64,000 bases of DNA. Source: Paramarasmius palmivorus (lineage: Eukaryota > Basidiomycota > Agaricomycetes > Agaricales > Marasmiaceae). Where the stretch lies: NCBI GenBank assembly GCA_037176845.1, contig JAYKXP010000007.1:620001-684000 (forward strand), given 5' to 3'. Shown here piece after piece: positions 43,673 to 54,299 of this stretch. The notes beneath the pieces were generated by a model. That model was given only the letters and a program-made list of their open reading frames with translations. It had not been told where the DNA came from and made no database searches. Position numbers and translations under genes: made by a program. Position 1 is the stretch's first letter, and each line of letters starts with the position of its first letter.

Positions 43673-45885
43673 ATGTTTAGAGCTCTCACTCCCCTTCTCC
43701 GTCATTCTTTTCGTCTAGCATCACAATCTCCTCGATATCCCCTTCGTTATCAGCAAAGTGGACTCCGATATATGGCCGATACTTCTCTGGGAGAAAAACG
43801 CGACCGAGAACCTTCAACATCCCCGAATCCCCCTCCGAAACGCGTCAAAGCTGAGGAATCGCCAGCCAACGATGGGATAACCGTAGAACGGACAGAAGAA
43901 ACGAGTACACAAGCCGATATAGAGATGGCAGAGATGGAATCTGTTCAGGCTGCAAACCCTGAAGACGAAACACCAAAGGAGTCTGGATCAGGAAAGGGAA
44001 AAGGCAAAGGGAAATCAAAAGGAAAGGAAAAGACGAAACGGGATGCTCGTAAGCGTCAGGAAGAACGTCCTCCGAGAGATCCTGACGCTCCGAAGGAGCC
44101 TCGTCTACCCAAGAAGCAAACAGCGATTCTTATGGGCTTTTGTGGATCGAATTATCATGGAATGCAGTAGTATGTTCTTCGCTTTTTCTGTGACGCTGGA
44201 AAACTCAGTCTACACAGCCAGAACGTGAAATCTACTCCTGGGCTCCCGGAGCAAAAGACGATAGAGGGAGAGCTTTTCAAAGCGCTGGTAGCTGCCGGTG
44301 CTGTATCCAAAGATAATGCAGATGATCCAGTGAAAGTGTGTAGACCCAACCTTTCGTCGATTGGCTCATCCTTCTGATAAAACTCCTATCTAGGTCAACT
44401 TTGCGAGGGCGGCCCGCACAGATGCAGGTGTACATGCAGTAGGCAACGTCGTGTCCTTGAAAATGATCACAGAAGTTCCTGGTATCGATAGTATGCTCGA
44501 CAAACTAAACGAGTTACTACCTCCAGAAATACGTGTGTGGGATCTTGTAGGTACTACCTATCGATTCTGATGTTCACATGCGTTGTTCATGACATTTTCA
44601 TCATTTATAGCAACGAGTGCAAAACTCATTCAATGCCAGACTGTAAGCCGTGTCTTATATCTATGCATGCTATCATGGTGATAACCTTTGCGTACAGACT
44701 ATGCGATGGCCGAAAATACACCTACTTCTTCCCTTCGTATCTCCTCATCCCCCCAAAACCTGGCTGTAGTCTCGATCGTGCATTGAAAGAATATGCTTCA
44801 TCTATCTCTCAGGAAGTTCCTTACAGCTCCGACCCATTCTGGGACGTTCCTGACGCAGAGACCAGTTCCTCCGACCAGGACTTTACGCGGAAACGTGCTT
44901 GGAGAGCAACTCCAGCACACACGGAACGTCTACGGGAAATCGTCAAGAAATTTGAAAAAACCCACAACTTCCACAACTTTACGGTAACCCAAGATCCGAA
45001 GGACAAGTCGAATCTAAGGTTCATGAAGAAGATCGAGGTGGGTAGATGGTTTCTGGAGATTACTGCGGAGATTTGACTGCTTTCATTTTCATTTGCGCTC
45101 TGAACTAAACTAGATTGATGAACCAGCTGTCTACGGTGAGACGGAGTGGATAGCAGTTCATCTCGATGGACAGAGCTTCATGCTGCATCAAGTGGGTTCC
45201 GTGATTTCATTTTACATTGTATTATCTAACTGTGGATCTTAGATTGTAAGGGGCAGGCCGTCATTTTTTGAATACGTCTCTCATGATAGTTCTAGCGTAA
45301 GATGATGTTCGCCCTGGTGATGATTTGTAGAACTGGCACGCCGGCTAGTGTAATTGATAAAGTAAGAAGAACCGCATCGAGTCTGGTCCTCTACTGATAT
45401 GCGAACAGCTGTACGAACTCGATCGTGTTCATATTCCCAAAATGCCTGCCCTAGGTCTTCTCCTCGAATATCCAATCTTCGGAATTTACAACAAGAAGGT
45501 CGCTACTGCAAAAGAAAAGATAGACGATGATCCTTCGGACCCTCAATACCGGCTACCTTTGAATTTCGACAAACACATGGAGCAGATGGGAGAATTTCGG
45601 CAAAAGTTCATCTACGACAGGATGCGGTCAATAGAAGACAGGAAAGGTTTATATGATGCTTGGGTGCGGTCTGTGGATACCTATGGTGGCCCTGACCTGT
45701 TGTATCTGAACCCTGAGGGTACGATTCCTGAGGTATCGAAGATGGAAAAGGGAGAGAAGAGAAGCAAACCCTTCAGGGAATCAAGAGTGTTCAATCTGAC
45801 GACATTTGCGGCAGACGACAACCAAAAATTGACGGCTGAGGAGGTTGATGTAGTAGAGGACGAGATGCAGGAAGCTGAAGGGTAA
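43673..45885 (+). CDS. PUS1: tRNA pseudouridine synthase 1
   Basis: TruA-family enzyme that converts uridine to pseudouridine in tRNAs and some other RNAs. The first exon gives MFRALTPLLRHSFRLAS, a basic amphipathic head like a mitochondrial presequence. A second methionine (MADTSLGEKRDRE, base 43772) follows, and then a PPPKRVKAEE nuclear-localisation-like cluster. A charged Lys/Gly-rich linker precedes the catalytic domain. Key segments are TAILMGFCGSNYHGMQ, FARAARTDAGVHAVGNVVSLK with the catalytic aspartate in RTDAG, and LPPEIRVWDL. They are followed by TYFFPSYLL, GTHNFHNFT-like KTHNFHNFT, and DGQSFMLHQIRKM across an intron. The last exon codes for PALGLLLEYPIFGIYN and an acidic tail. About six introns are present. 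Its stop codon is 34 bases from that of RPB4 on the other strand. Confidence 0.93.
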
Positions 45886-45919
45886 ACAGTGATGTATTAC
45901 AGCGATATAGTAACAATAC

Positions 45920-46527
45920 TCATGTCTGAAATTTGCGCATCGTTTGAATTTCGTCCAGCAGAGCTTGTAGACGGTCATCGTCGAGTTTAACGAGGCTGAC
46001 GTAGGCATGTTAGCACTGGTATGTGGTTGGGGTAAAAGGTTGAAACCTTGGTATGATACTCTTTGCCTCTTCTGCATCCACGGGACATAGGTTGGCTATC
46101 TGCGCCGTCTCAAACTGTGTCAATGCCGGTTCCCTTCGTAAAGTCCTGCAGAATCCGGTTAGATGGGCTCTGACAGACGGTCTCCAAACCACCTACTCTC
46201 GAACGGCACTTGCAGAATCGGTTGTGTTGAACTTTGTGAACGTCTTCACGTATTCAAGGGTTTTGTTGTACACACTGGCGATGAATGTTAAACGAGCAGC
46301 AAGCTTGTAAACGGTTCGCCATACGCAGTGTCCGGGGCATCTTTGTCTCGATTTTCCAATAGATACTTGACTTCTGAAATAAGCAAACAACCGGCGTTGT
46401 TGAACTCTAGGAAAGATCAGCCAAGTTTCCTCGAAGTCTAAAGAGATAACTTCATACCTGGTCCCAATTTCAGCGCAGCAGCATCCTCTTCTTCTGCATT
46501 CGGTCGATGTCGAAGTCTTGTGGTCAT
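45920..46527 (-). CDS. RPB4: DNA-directed RNA polymerase II subunit 4
   Basis: Small subunit that pairs with RPB7 to form the stalk of RNA polymerase II. Exons on the minus strand code for MTTRLRHRPNAEEEDAAALKLGP, EFNNAGCLLISEVKYLLENRD, VYNKTLEYVKTFTKFNTTDSASAVRE, TLRREPALTQFETAQIANLCP-VDAEEAKSIIPS, and LVKLDDDRLQALLDEIQTMRKFQT before TGA at 45920-45922. The family hallmarks are NKTLEYVK, LTQFE..QIANLCP, and the DDDxLQxLLDEI end. Length is about 140 residues, as in other fungi without the yeast insertion. The acceptor before the last exon (CTACGTCAG) and the donor after CCAAG were chosen by frame. It starts 113 bases from RPN6, head to head, and ends tail to tail with PUS1. Confidence 0.93.
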
Positions 46528-46640
46528 CCGAGCAACGAGGAGGACGAGCAAAAGCACGTATCGCCTGACGTTTCCCACGATAGCTCGACGCGTGTCCCTC
46601 TCAAATCTCTTTCTCCTACACCCATATTCCACCTTTCCCA
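46528..46640. promoter_or_regulatory. Bidirectional promoter between RPB4 and RPN6
   Basis: Only 113 bases separate the two start codons on opposite strands, so both 5' UTRs and core promoters must share or overlap this stretch. No TATA box is evident. Function is inferred from arrangement alone. Confidence 0.6.
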
Positions 46641-48406
46641 ATGTCGACAACGGATCAGTTACTCGCAGAGGCTGATGCAGCTTCAAAGACAGACATCAAG
46701 CGTGCCGAAGCCTTGTACAAGCAGATACTGGCAACACCGAAACCGTCACCGAATGAAGGCGAGGAGCGGCTAGCACAAACTTTGAGGGATCAGGAGACGG
46801 CGTTGGTGAATCTTGGGCAGCTTTATAGGGATCAAAAGTATGTGGATGCGGCTCTTGTAGGACTATCAATACTGACCGGTTAAAGGAACGCCAAAGGCGT
46901 AGCGGATATAATAACGCAATCTCGGACATTCATGTCCTCGTCTGCTAAAGCAAAGACCGCAAAACTCAGTCAGTGGCGCGTTTGATATGCTGAACAGCTA
47001 CACTCTTAACGTCTTTGTCTCTAGTCCGAACCCTCCTCGACTACTTTAACTCGATTCCTAACAGCCAAGACGTCCAAATGGCTACTCTCACAGAAAACAT
47101 CGAATGGGCGAAGAAGGAAAAGCGTATTTTCCTCAAACACAGTCTAGAGACGAGATTAGCTGGCTTGTGGGTCTATATGTGCTTACTGAGGCTGGCTAGG
47201 GGACTAATAGGGAACTCCAGGCAACTTGAAGTTCAACAATTCAAGCAAGCGCTTACACTGATCGATTCTCTACTCACTGAGCTAAGAAGGCTCGACGACA
47301 AGATGATTCTCACGGAGGTACATTTATTGGAGAGTAGAGTGTATAGAGGGGTCGGAAACTTTGCAAAGGCTAAGGCAGGTAACTTACCGTCGTCTAACAA
47401 CAGGGACTGAACGGAGAATTCACTACAGGCAGCTTTGACATCTTCACGGACTGCCGCGAACTCTATATACTGCCCACCGCATTTACAGGCCGCACTCGAC
47501 TTACAGTCTGGTATTCTACATGCCGAGGACAAGGATTATACCACCGCGTATTCTTATTTCTACGAAGCCTTTGAAAACTTTTCATCGCAAGGTGATGACG
47601 ATGGCAAGGCTCTCGGTGCTCTCAAGTACATGCTTCTGTGCAAAGTTATGCTGAACCTTGTGGGTTGGCCGTCTTTCATCGCTAATGGTTGTTTGTTCAC
47701 TGTGTTCCTTGGATAGCCCGAGGATGTAACTTCATTACTCTCGATCAAACTGGCAGTCAAGTACGCTCAACTTCGTGAAGTCGAAAGTATGCGTGCCGTT
47801 GCCCGCGCCCACCAAGAACGAAATCTCGCCGATTTTGAGAAGGCTCTGAAAGACTATAAGAATGGTTTGTACTTGGTCTTATGGTGTCCAAACCTACGTC
47901 TCAACCCTCTATAGAACTCTCATCCGACCCGACGATTCGTTCCCATCTTTCTGATCTTTATGATGCGCTGCTTCAACAAAACTTGCTGAGAATCATCGAA
48001 CCTTACTCGGTAGTCGAGCTGGAGTTCGTCGCTGAATCCGTGGGCCAGGGGAGACAGAGTGTTGAAACCAAGTGAGTTTAGGGTGGTCACCCTCTGACTT
48101 GTGCTGACGCGATTACCTCCAGACTTTCCCAGATGATCCTCGACAAGGTATTCCATGGCGTTCTTGATCAAGGACGAGGGTGTCTACTCGTGTTTGACGA
48201 GCCAAAACCAGATGTAGGGCCTTTGCATGCTCGTTCGAGTAATCTCTCTGACTATCCGCTGTAGAATATGTACGGTACTGCCATTGAGACCTTAGGAGAA
48301 GTCAGCAAGGTCGTGGAGTCTCTTTACGCGAAGGTGAGATTTTTGCTTTGCATTTTGACCAACTCCTGGAACTGAGCGACCTCGATAGACGGTTACGATT
48401 GCATGA
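46641..48406 (+). CDS. RPN6: 26S proteasome non-ATPase regulatory subunit 11
   Basis: PCI-domain subunit of the proteasome lid that clamps base, lid and core particle. The frame opens [30 protein letters not shown]. It continues through [56 protein letters not shown] and [35 protein letters not shown]. Then come [30 protein letters not shown] and [17 protein letters not shown]. The PCI part, [32 protein letters not shown] with FVAESVG and [26 protein letters not shown], follows. The gene ends with [16 protein letters not shown] and a short last exon TVTIA before TGA. About nine introns of some 55 bases break it. The helical-repeat pattern and order match the Rpn6 family over its whole length. 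Confidence 0.94.
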
Positions 48407-48598
48407 GCTCTTAAATAAATACATAGTGCCTGTACTTCAATACCTCTATACGTTATCATCACATCTCGTAAATTTTCAGAATCAGGCGCGTGAAAGCGTG
48501 CGGTCACATGAATACCAACCAAACGCGAGCGTGGGAATAGTCATCTGCACTCTTCTTCTCTCCTACAACCATCGACTCGGTCCGACAAGCCTGTCGCT

Positions 48599-51029
48599 AT
48601 GTCGGGCTCAAAATCGTCCTCTCAATCCGGTCTTCGAACATTCAAACGCGATTTCTCAGAGAATACATCCGGAACTTCGAGCCAAGGCTCGAACCAAAGT
48701 CGAAGCCAAAACGCGAAAGGGACTCGCGATGACCCTCTTACCCTAGATTGGCCACCATCACCTCCAAAGGAAACGGCAAAGTTGACTGGGATGCAGATGA
48801 GGATGAAGGCTATTCAGGAAGCTCTCTGTGGACAGACGTCTGTTTCTGCCACGAAGACTGCTCAGAAACCCTTGGAGGAGTCCAAGAGCGCCAATAAGCG
48901 TGTATCGGATGCTTCATCGCAGTTGGATGTAGATGCAGGAGCACCGCCTGTCAAGAAGCGGAGAGAGCTACCATCTTCATGGAGTGAAGACAGCGGACCG
49001 AACCTCAGACAACCCACTGCGGCAATCAACAAGCAACACCTCTCGGGCAAGGTCACTACGGCACCCAAGGCGAACGGGAAGAAGGTGCCTGGGGTGTTCT
49101 TGAGCCAGGAACAGTCTCAGATTCTGAAGCTGGTAGAAAGCGGAATGAGCGTATTCTATACAGGAAGTGCAGGTGAGTTAGCTGTAGCCACTTGCGCATA
49201 TATGTGGCATTGATGTTCGCCGACAGGAACTGGTAAATCGGTTTTGCTTCGCGAAATCATCAAGACTTTGAGGAAGAAACATGCGAAATCTGCTGATGCC
49301 GTTGCTATCACTGCTTCCACCGGTAAGCTACTCGTTCACCTCGTCCAGTCATGAGACTCATCGTCATGTTCAGGCATTGCTGCTTGTAATATCGGAGGTG
49401 TTACCATACACTCTTTTGCTGGAATTGGTCTGGGCCTCGAGGGAGCTCAAGACCTCGCTACGAAGATCAGAAAGAACAAGAAAGCAAGTACGCGGTGGTT
49501 GAGAACCAAAGTTCTCATCGTTGATGAAGGTGTGTATGCCACTCCGTTGTTGCTTATGCTGGCTAATATGATGATAGTCTCAATGGTCGACGGTGACCTA
49601 TTTGACAAACTGTGCGAAGTGGGGAGCATATTGCGCAAAAACACCGCACCATTCGGAGGCATTCAGGTACGTGACTATCCATCCTTTCCGAACAAGAGCT
49701 ACAGCAAAATCTTTATAGGTCATCGTCACTGGCGACTTCTTCCAGTTGCCACCTGTGACGAAAGGAGCCGCTTCGGTGAAGTTCGCCTTTGAGGCCAAAC
49801 ACTGGTCGAGATCCATTCAACGGACTTTCAACCTCACGAAAGTTTTCCGACAAACCGATCAAGGTGGGCTTTCCTTCTTTCCCGAGTAATGCGTTCCTAA
49901 CCGATGATGCACAGAATTTGTCGATATGTTGAATGAAATGCGTTTCGGACGACTCTCGTTGGCGTCTGTTAATAAGTTCAAGGCGCTTAAAAGAGAGATT
50001 CTCTATAACGATGGGTTGGGCCCGACTGAGCTGTAAGTGGTGTTCGTCATTGTTCAGTTCACGGTAACGGACTTGCACCATGCAGGTTCCCTCGTAGAGA
50101 GGATGTAGATCGCTCGAATAGTACACGACTCAACCGTCTTCTTGGAGAAGAGGAGATGCCTTACCGGGCTATCGATGGTGGTACTGCGGATCCACAGCAG
50201 CGAGAGAAGCTTCTGAGTAACTTCATGGCACCTCAGCTACTCGTTTTGAGGGTTGGCGCACAAGTCATACCATTCTTTCATCCCACGACGGCTCCATCTG
50301 ACTCGTTTGCAGGTTATGCTGATCAAGAACCTTGACGAAACGCTGGTCAACGGATCCATGGGACGTGTCGTACGATTCTGTGATCCTGCCGTCTATGGTA
50401 CCGAAAGCGACGTGGACACATTCACCATGGCTAAGGAGAAGCCACCGTCGAATACAAAGGCAGCCCCCAAAGCTTCAGCAACCAAAGTCGGGACACGATA
50501 TCCTGTCATCGAGTTTAAAGTTCCCAACGGTATTATGAGAGAGGTGATGATAGTACCTGAAGCCTTCAAAGTAGAGCTTCCAAATGGCGAGATACAAGCT
50601 TCAAGAACCCAGGTCAGTGGTATTAGTACAAGTATTTTTGGATCGTTATTGACAGGTTGAATCCAGTTCCCCTTGATTCTTGCCTGGGCAATGTCTATTC
50701 ACAAGTCACAAGGTCAAACTCTGGAACGGGTCAAAGTTGATCTTGGGAAGGTTTTCGAGAAGGGTTCGTTTCTTTTTATATTCCTTTTGACCGTCTTCAA
50801 CCCGCATTACTCTAGGTCAAGCATATGTTGCACTTTCTCGCGCGACGTCTTTGGGCGGTTTGCAAGTTCTCAACTTCGATGCCAATAAAGTGAGTTATCA
50901 TTTTCCCAGAAATAGAATTGTTCTAAAATAAGCCAGGTGAACGCACACCCCAAAGTTATTCAATGGAGTCAGACGTTGGAGACCCTCCGGTTTGAGGGAG
51001 AAGATGACGAGGCGAGCTGGACTTTGTGA
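48599..51029 (+). CDS. PIF1: PIF1-family 5'-3' DNA helicase
   Basis: Superfamily 1B helicase that unwinds G-quadruplexes and displaces telomerase, acting in nucleus and mitochondria. A disordered head of about 170 residues ([15 protein letters not shown]..., PPVKKRREL as a nuclear signal) precedes the motor. Motifs in order are [30 protein letters not shown] (Q motif and Walker A), [23 protein letters not shown] (motif Ia), KVLIVDE-SMVDG (Walker B) and [13 protein letters not shown] (motif III). They continue with LTKVFRQTD (motif IV region), [41 protein letters not shown] (motif V) and [20 protein letters not shown] (motif VI). It ends SWTL. About nine introns are present. The Walker B intron has its acceptor inside 49577-49583. 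The gene looks intact and lies 192 bases after RPN6. Confidence 0.94.
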
Positions 51030-51623
51030 ACCGACTTGGCGATGCGGTTCTTGCTTCAGTTCATTGCTCCCACATACACCCATTAACTTATATGCTTCAC
51101 GATTCCCAGCATCCTTAACTGCCTGCCTCTACGCTCACATCATTATCATGTTCAAATCCATCACCTCGTGGGCTTCCGTGTTACGAGTTCTCCGTGGGTT
51201 CTCGACTTTTTCATGTAGTTTAGAGCTGTACAATGATTCATACATATTTACAACTATGCATTCTGCTGTGAACCAGATGGAGCCTCAGCATATGCCGCGT
51301 CAGAGTCCGATAGAGCAGGAGCCGGCAAAGCTTTGTCCTCTCCACGTTCTGCACGTAAATCTACTCGAGGATCTGGCTCACTTGCACGGCAAGCACTATC
51401 GCCTACATAATGGCACGTACTGCTCGCAGAATTCTTATAGTTCTGAAGAACGTGTTGGTCGCCGAGTTGAGCGACCCTGGAAGCTTGCGGTCCGGAGTGA
51501 ATCACCCGATTAGCAATTTAAATTTTCTGGTACTACTTGGGAATCTCCGACATACATAAAGTATTCCACCTCTCCCATCTTCTTCCTGCTTCTTTTCTTT
51601 CCCCACATTAACGACCCATAATA
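51030..51623. other. Spacer between PIF1 and MTHFR
   Basis: A frame at 50992-51513 (with an inner ATG at 51149) would code for a protein starting MFKSITSWASVLRVLRG, but it has no recognised domain. An overlapping 83-residue minus-strand frame also exists. I take both as unproven. A TTCTTTCTTT-like pyrimidine tract precedes the MTHFR start. Confidence 0.4.
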
Positions 51624-53839
51624 ATGAAAATCACAAAGAAGATAGAGCAATGCGAAAAGGCCAACAAGGTCTGGTGGTCGTTTGAATACTTTCCTCCGAG
51701 GACTGCTCAGGTATGAAAGTAATTCCAGTTCATTGGGTGGTTAATGAATATTTCGCAGGGTCTCCAAAACCTTCTAGATCGTATAGAGCGTATGAGACAG
51801 CTAGGCCCTGAGTTCATCGATATTACATGGTGAGTCGCCTTTTCGCTATCATCGTGTTGGGTGCTGTGCTGAATGCTCGAGTCAGGAATGCTGGTGGTAG
51901 AACCTCGGATTTGACGGCCGAGATGGTCAAGACGTGCCAGGGGATGGTTGGAATAGAGACCTGCATGCACTTGACTTGCACCAATATGCCAAAGGAGAAG
52001 GTTGACATTGCTCTTCGAGTGCGTATTCACCTCGCAGACACATTGACACGATTCCCTGATACACAAGCTCGGCACACAGGAAGCCAAGAAATCCGGATGC
52101 AGGAATGTGCTGGCCCTCAGAGGCGACCCTCCAATGGGGAAAGATGAATGGGAAGCTGTCGAAGGCGGCTTCGTTCATGGAATAGACCTCGTCAGGCATA
52201 TTCGACGTGAATACGGCGATTACTTTGAAATCGCTGTCGCTGGTTTCCCTCAACACATGCTTCTACCAAAGGAAGAACGTGACCAAGAAATCCAGTGGCT
52301 GAAAGAAAAGATCGAAGCCGGCGTCAACTTCATCTTCACCCAAATGTTCTATGATGTCAACGTCTTCATTGACTGGGTCAAAGCCATCCGCGAAGCTGGA
52401 ATCACGATACCTATTGTTCCCGGAATCGCACCTATCCAAACTTGGAATGGCTTCATGCGTGCAACCAGTCTCGCAAAGACGGTCATTCCCCAGCATTTCC
52501 TGGACATCCTAGAGCCCCACAAGAATGATGATGAGCAGGTTAGGGCACTTGGAACGAAACTCGTGGCCGATATGTGCCGGACGATCTTGAACGCCAATCT
52601 TGGAATCCACGGTCTTCATTTTTATACCATGAATCTCGAGAAGGGCACCAAGATGCTGCTGGAAGAGTTGAACTTAGTGCCAAGAGTAGAAACGCTCAAG
52701 CCCCTTCCATGGAGGCAGGTGTGTTTTTAGTAATTGTCTCCTAGACGCTCACTAACTACTTCGATTCAGTCGCTTACACCTAGCAGGCGCCAAGAAACGA
52801 TTCGGCCGATCTTCTGGGCAAACCGAACCAAATCGTACCTCTCGCGCACAGAGAACTGGGACGAATACCCCAACGGTCGGTTTGGTGATGCTCGCAGTCC
52901 CGCTTACGGTGAACTTGACGGGTACGGTGTATGGATCAAGCAGACCGTAAGGCTCTTCCCCAACTTCCAATGACTCGATCTGATTTTTCTTTCAGAAAGA
53001 GGACGCATTGAAGCTATGGGGTGAACCCACCAGCTTCTCCGAAGTCGCCGAGCTCTTTGCTCGCTTCTGCTCCGGTACTCTTGCAGCACTCCCATGGTCC
53101 GACCAGGCACCCGCCAGCGAAACATCCGTGATATCTGGACAACTAGCACGTATGAACAGACTTGGTTTCTTAACGATTAATTCCCAACCTGCCGTCAACG
53201 GTGTCCGGTCTGATGATAAGGTATTCGGTTGGGGCCCAAGCAACGGTTATGTCTATCAAAAGGTGTGTAGCAACCTCATTACACTACATCCGAGGAAATC
53301 AATTCAGTGGCTCAATGAATTACTTGTAACTATAAGGCATATCTGGAATTCTTCGTGCAACCCGCCTTACTCACTACCTTGCTCTCCCATATCGAGCGAG
53401 ACAGCAATATCACCTACTATGCTATCAATAAACGCGGCGACCTCCGTACCAACACCCACTCGGAGGGTCCCAATGCCGTGACATGGGGCGTCTTCCCTGG
53501 TAAAGAGATCGTTCAGCCCACCATTGTGGAGGCTGTCAGCTTCATGGCATGGAAGGTGAACCCCTTTTCTCCAGATTCATGCCGCCCTTCTGATCGTTCG
53601 CATTTTAGGATGAGGCATATGAACTCGGACAACAATGGGCAAAGATCTACGATTCGGACTCACCTTCCCGAAAGGTTATCTCTGATCTCATGGACAACAG
53701 CTATCTCGTGAATATAGTACACAACGATTTCCACGATCCGGACGCGATCTTTAGACCTTTCTTCAAAGCTGGAGAAGAGTTCCTGAATTCTTCGAAGGCG
53801 AACGGCAAGACACCCGTGGTGAATGGTGATGCCCACTAG
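51624..53839 (+). CDS. Methylenetetrahydrofolate reductase
   Basis: FAD enzyme that reduces 5,10-methylenetetrahydrofolate to 5-methyltetrahydrofolate for methionine synthesis. The catalytic barrel starts MKITKKIEQCEKANKVWWSFEYFPPRTAQG, with the glutamate of SFEYFPP. It continues with LGPEFIDITW, TCQGMVGIETCMHLTCTNM, NVLALRGDPP, DLVRHIRREYGDYFEIAVAGFP, GVNFIFTQMFYDV, IPIVPGIAPIQT and LGIHGLHFYTMNLE. The regulatory domain follows with RPIFWANRTKSYLSRT, WDEYPNGRFGDARSPAYGELDGYG, ALPWSD, FLTINSQPAVNG, GWGPSNGYVYQKAYLEFF, VTWGVFPGKEIVQPTIV and the end DNSYLVNIVHNDFHD. About seven introns occur. The two-domain layout is that of the eukaryotic enzyme regulated by S-adenosylmethionine. The ATG at 51624 fits homologues. 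Confidence 0.96.
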
Positions 53840-54299
53840 ATCGCTAGGACATCCGTTCACAGTCCCTCTTACACTCGACACCACCCTTCTGCTTTCGACC
53901 TTAGACAAAACGAATTGGAAACACCTTACACGCTGATTAATTTCTTTGACGATCTGTAGCATTTCTTGCGGGTTCAACCCCCGTAAAAAAACTACCCATA
54001 CCAGCCTTACCCATACCATTCATCCAACGACACTCATTGCATACCCAATGCCATTGTACTCTTGCTGACTCTTGCATCAACTGCACTACAACTGTATTCA
54101 TCTACTCATATTCCGGATATAATACTTGCATCCAACTGCATTACGACTGTATTCATCTACTTCCATACTTTGGTATCCGGGTGTACCTCGACGTATTCCA
54201 ACAATACAATAGTTATTCCAGTGATTGAACATGATCCCTACCCAGGTGTGAAAGAAAATTTGCATGAACATTCATTAACGCATCAAAGCACGTAAACCG
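53840..54299. other. Spacer between convergent MTHFR and ELMO genes
   Basis: Both flanking genes end here. The stretch contains a two-copy tandem repeat, listed separately, and no gene. Confidence 0.5.
54071..54161 (+). repeat. Two-copy tandem repeat, 54-base period
   Basis: A block starting CTTGCATCAACTGCACTACA at 54071 recurs at 54125 as CTTGCATCCAACTGCATTAC. Both copies run on to ACTGTATTCATCTACT with only a few differences over about 37 bases. It lies in the 3' spacer after MTHFR, probably a local slippage or recombination duplication. Confidence 0.7.

Noticed and set aside
50992..51513. A 173-residue plus-strand frame starting before the PIF1 stop
   Set aside because: It begins inside PIF1 in another frame, has no recognised domain and an overlapping opposite frame; not supported as a gene.
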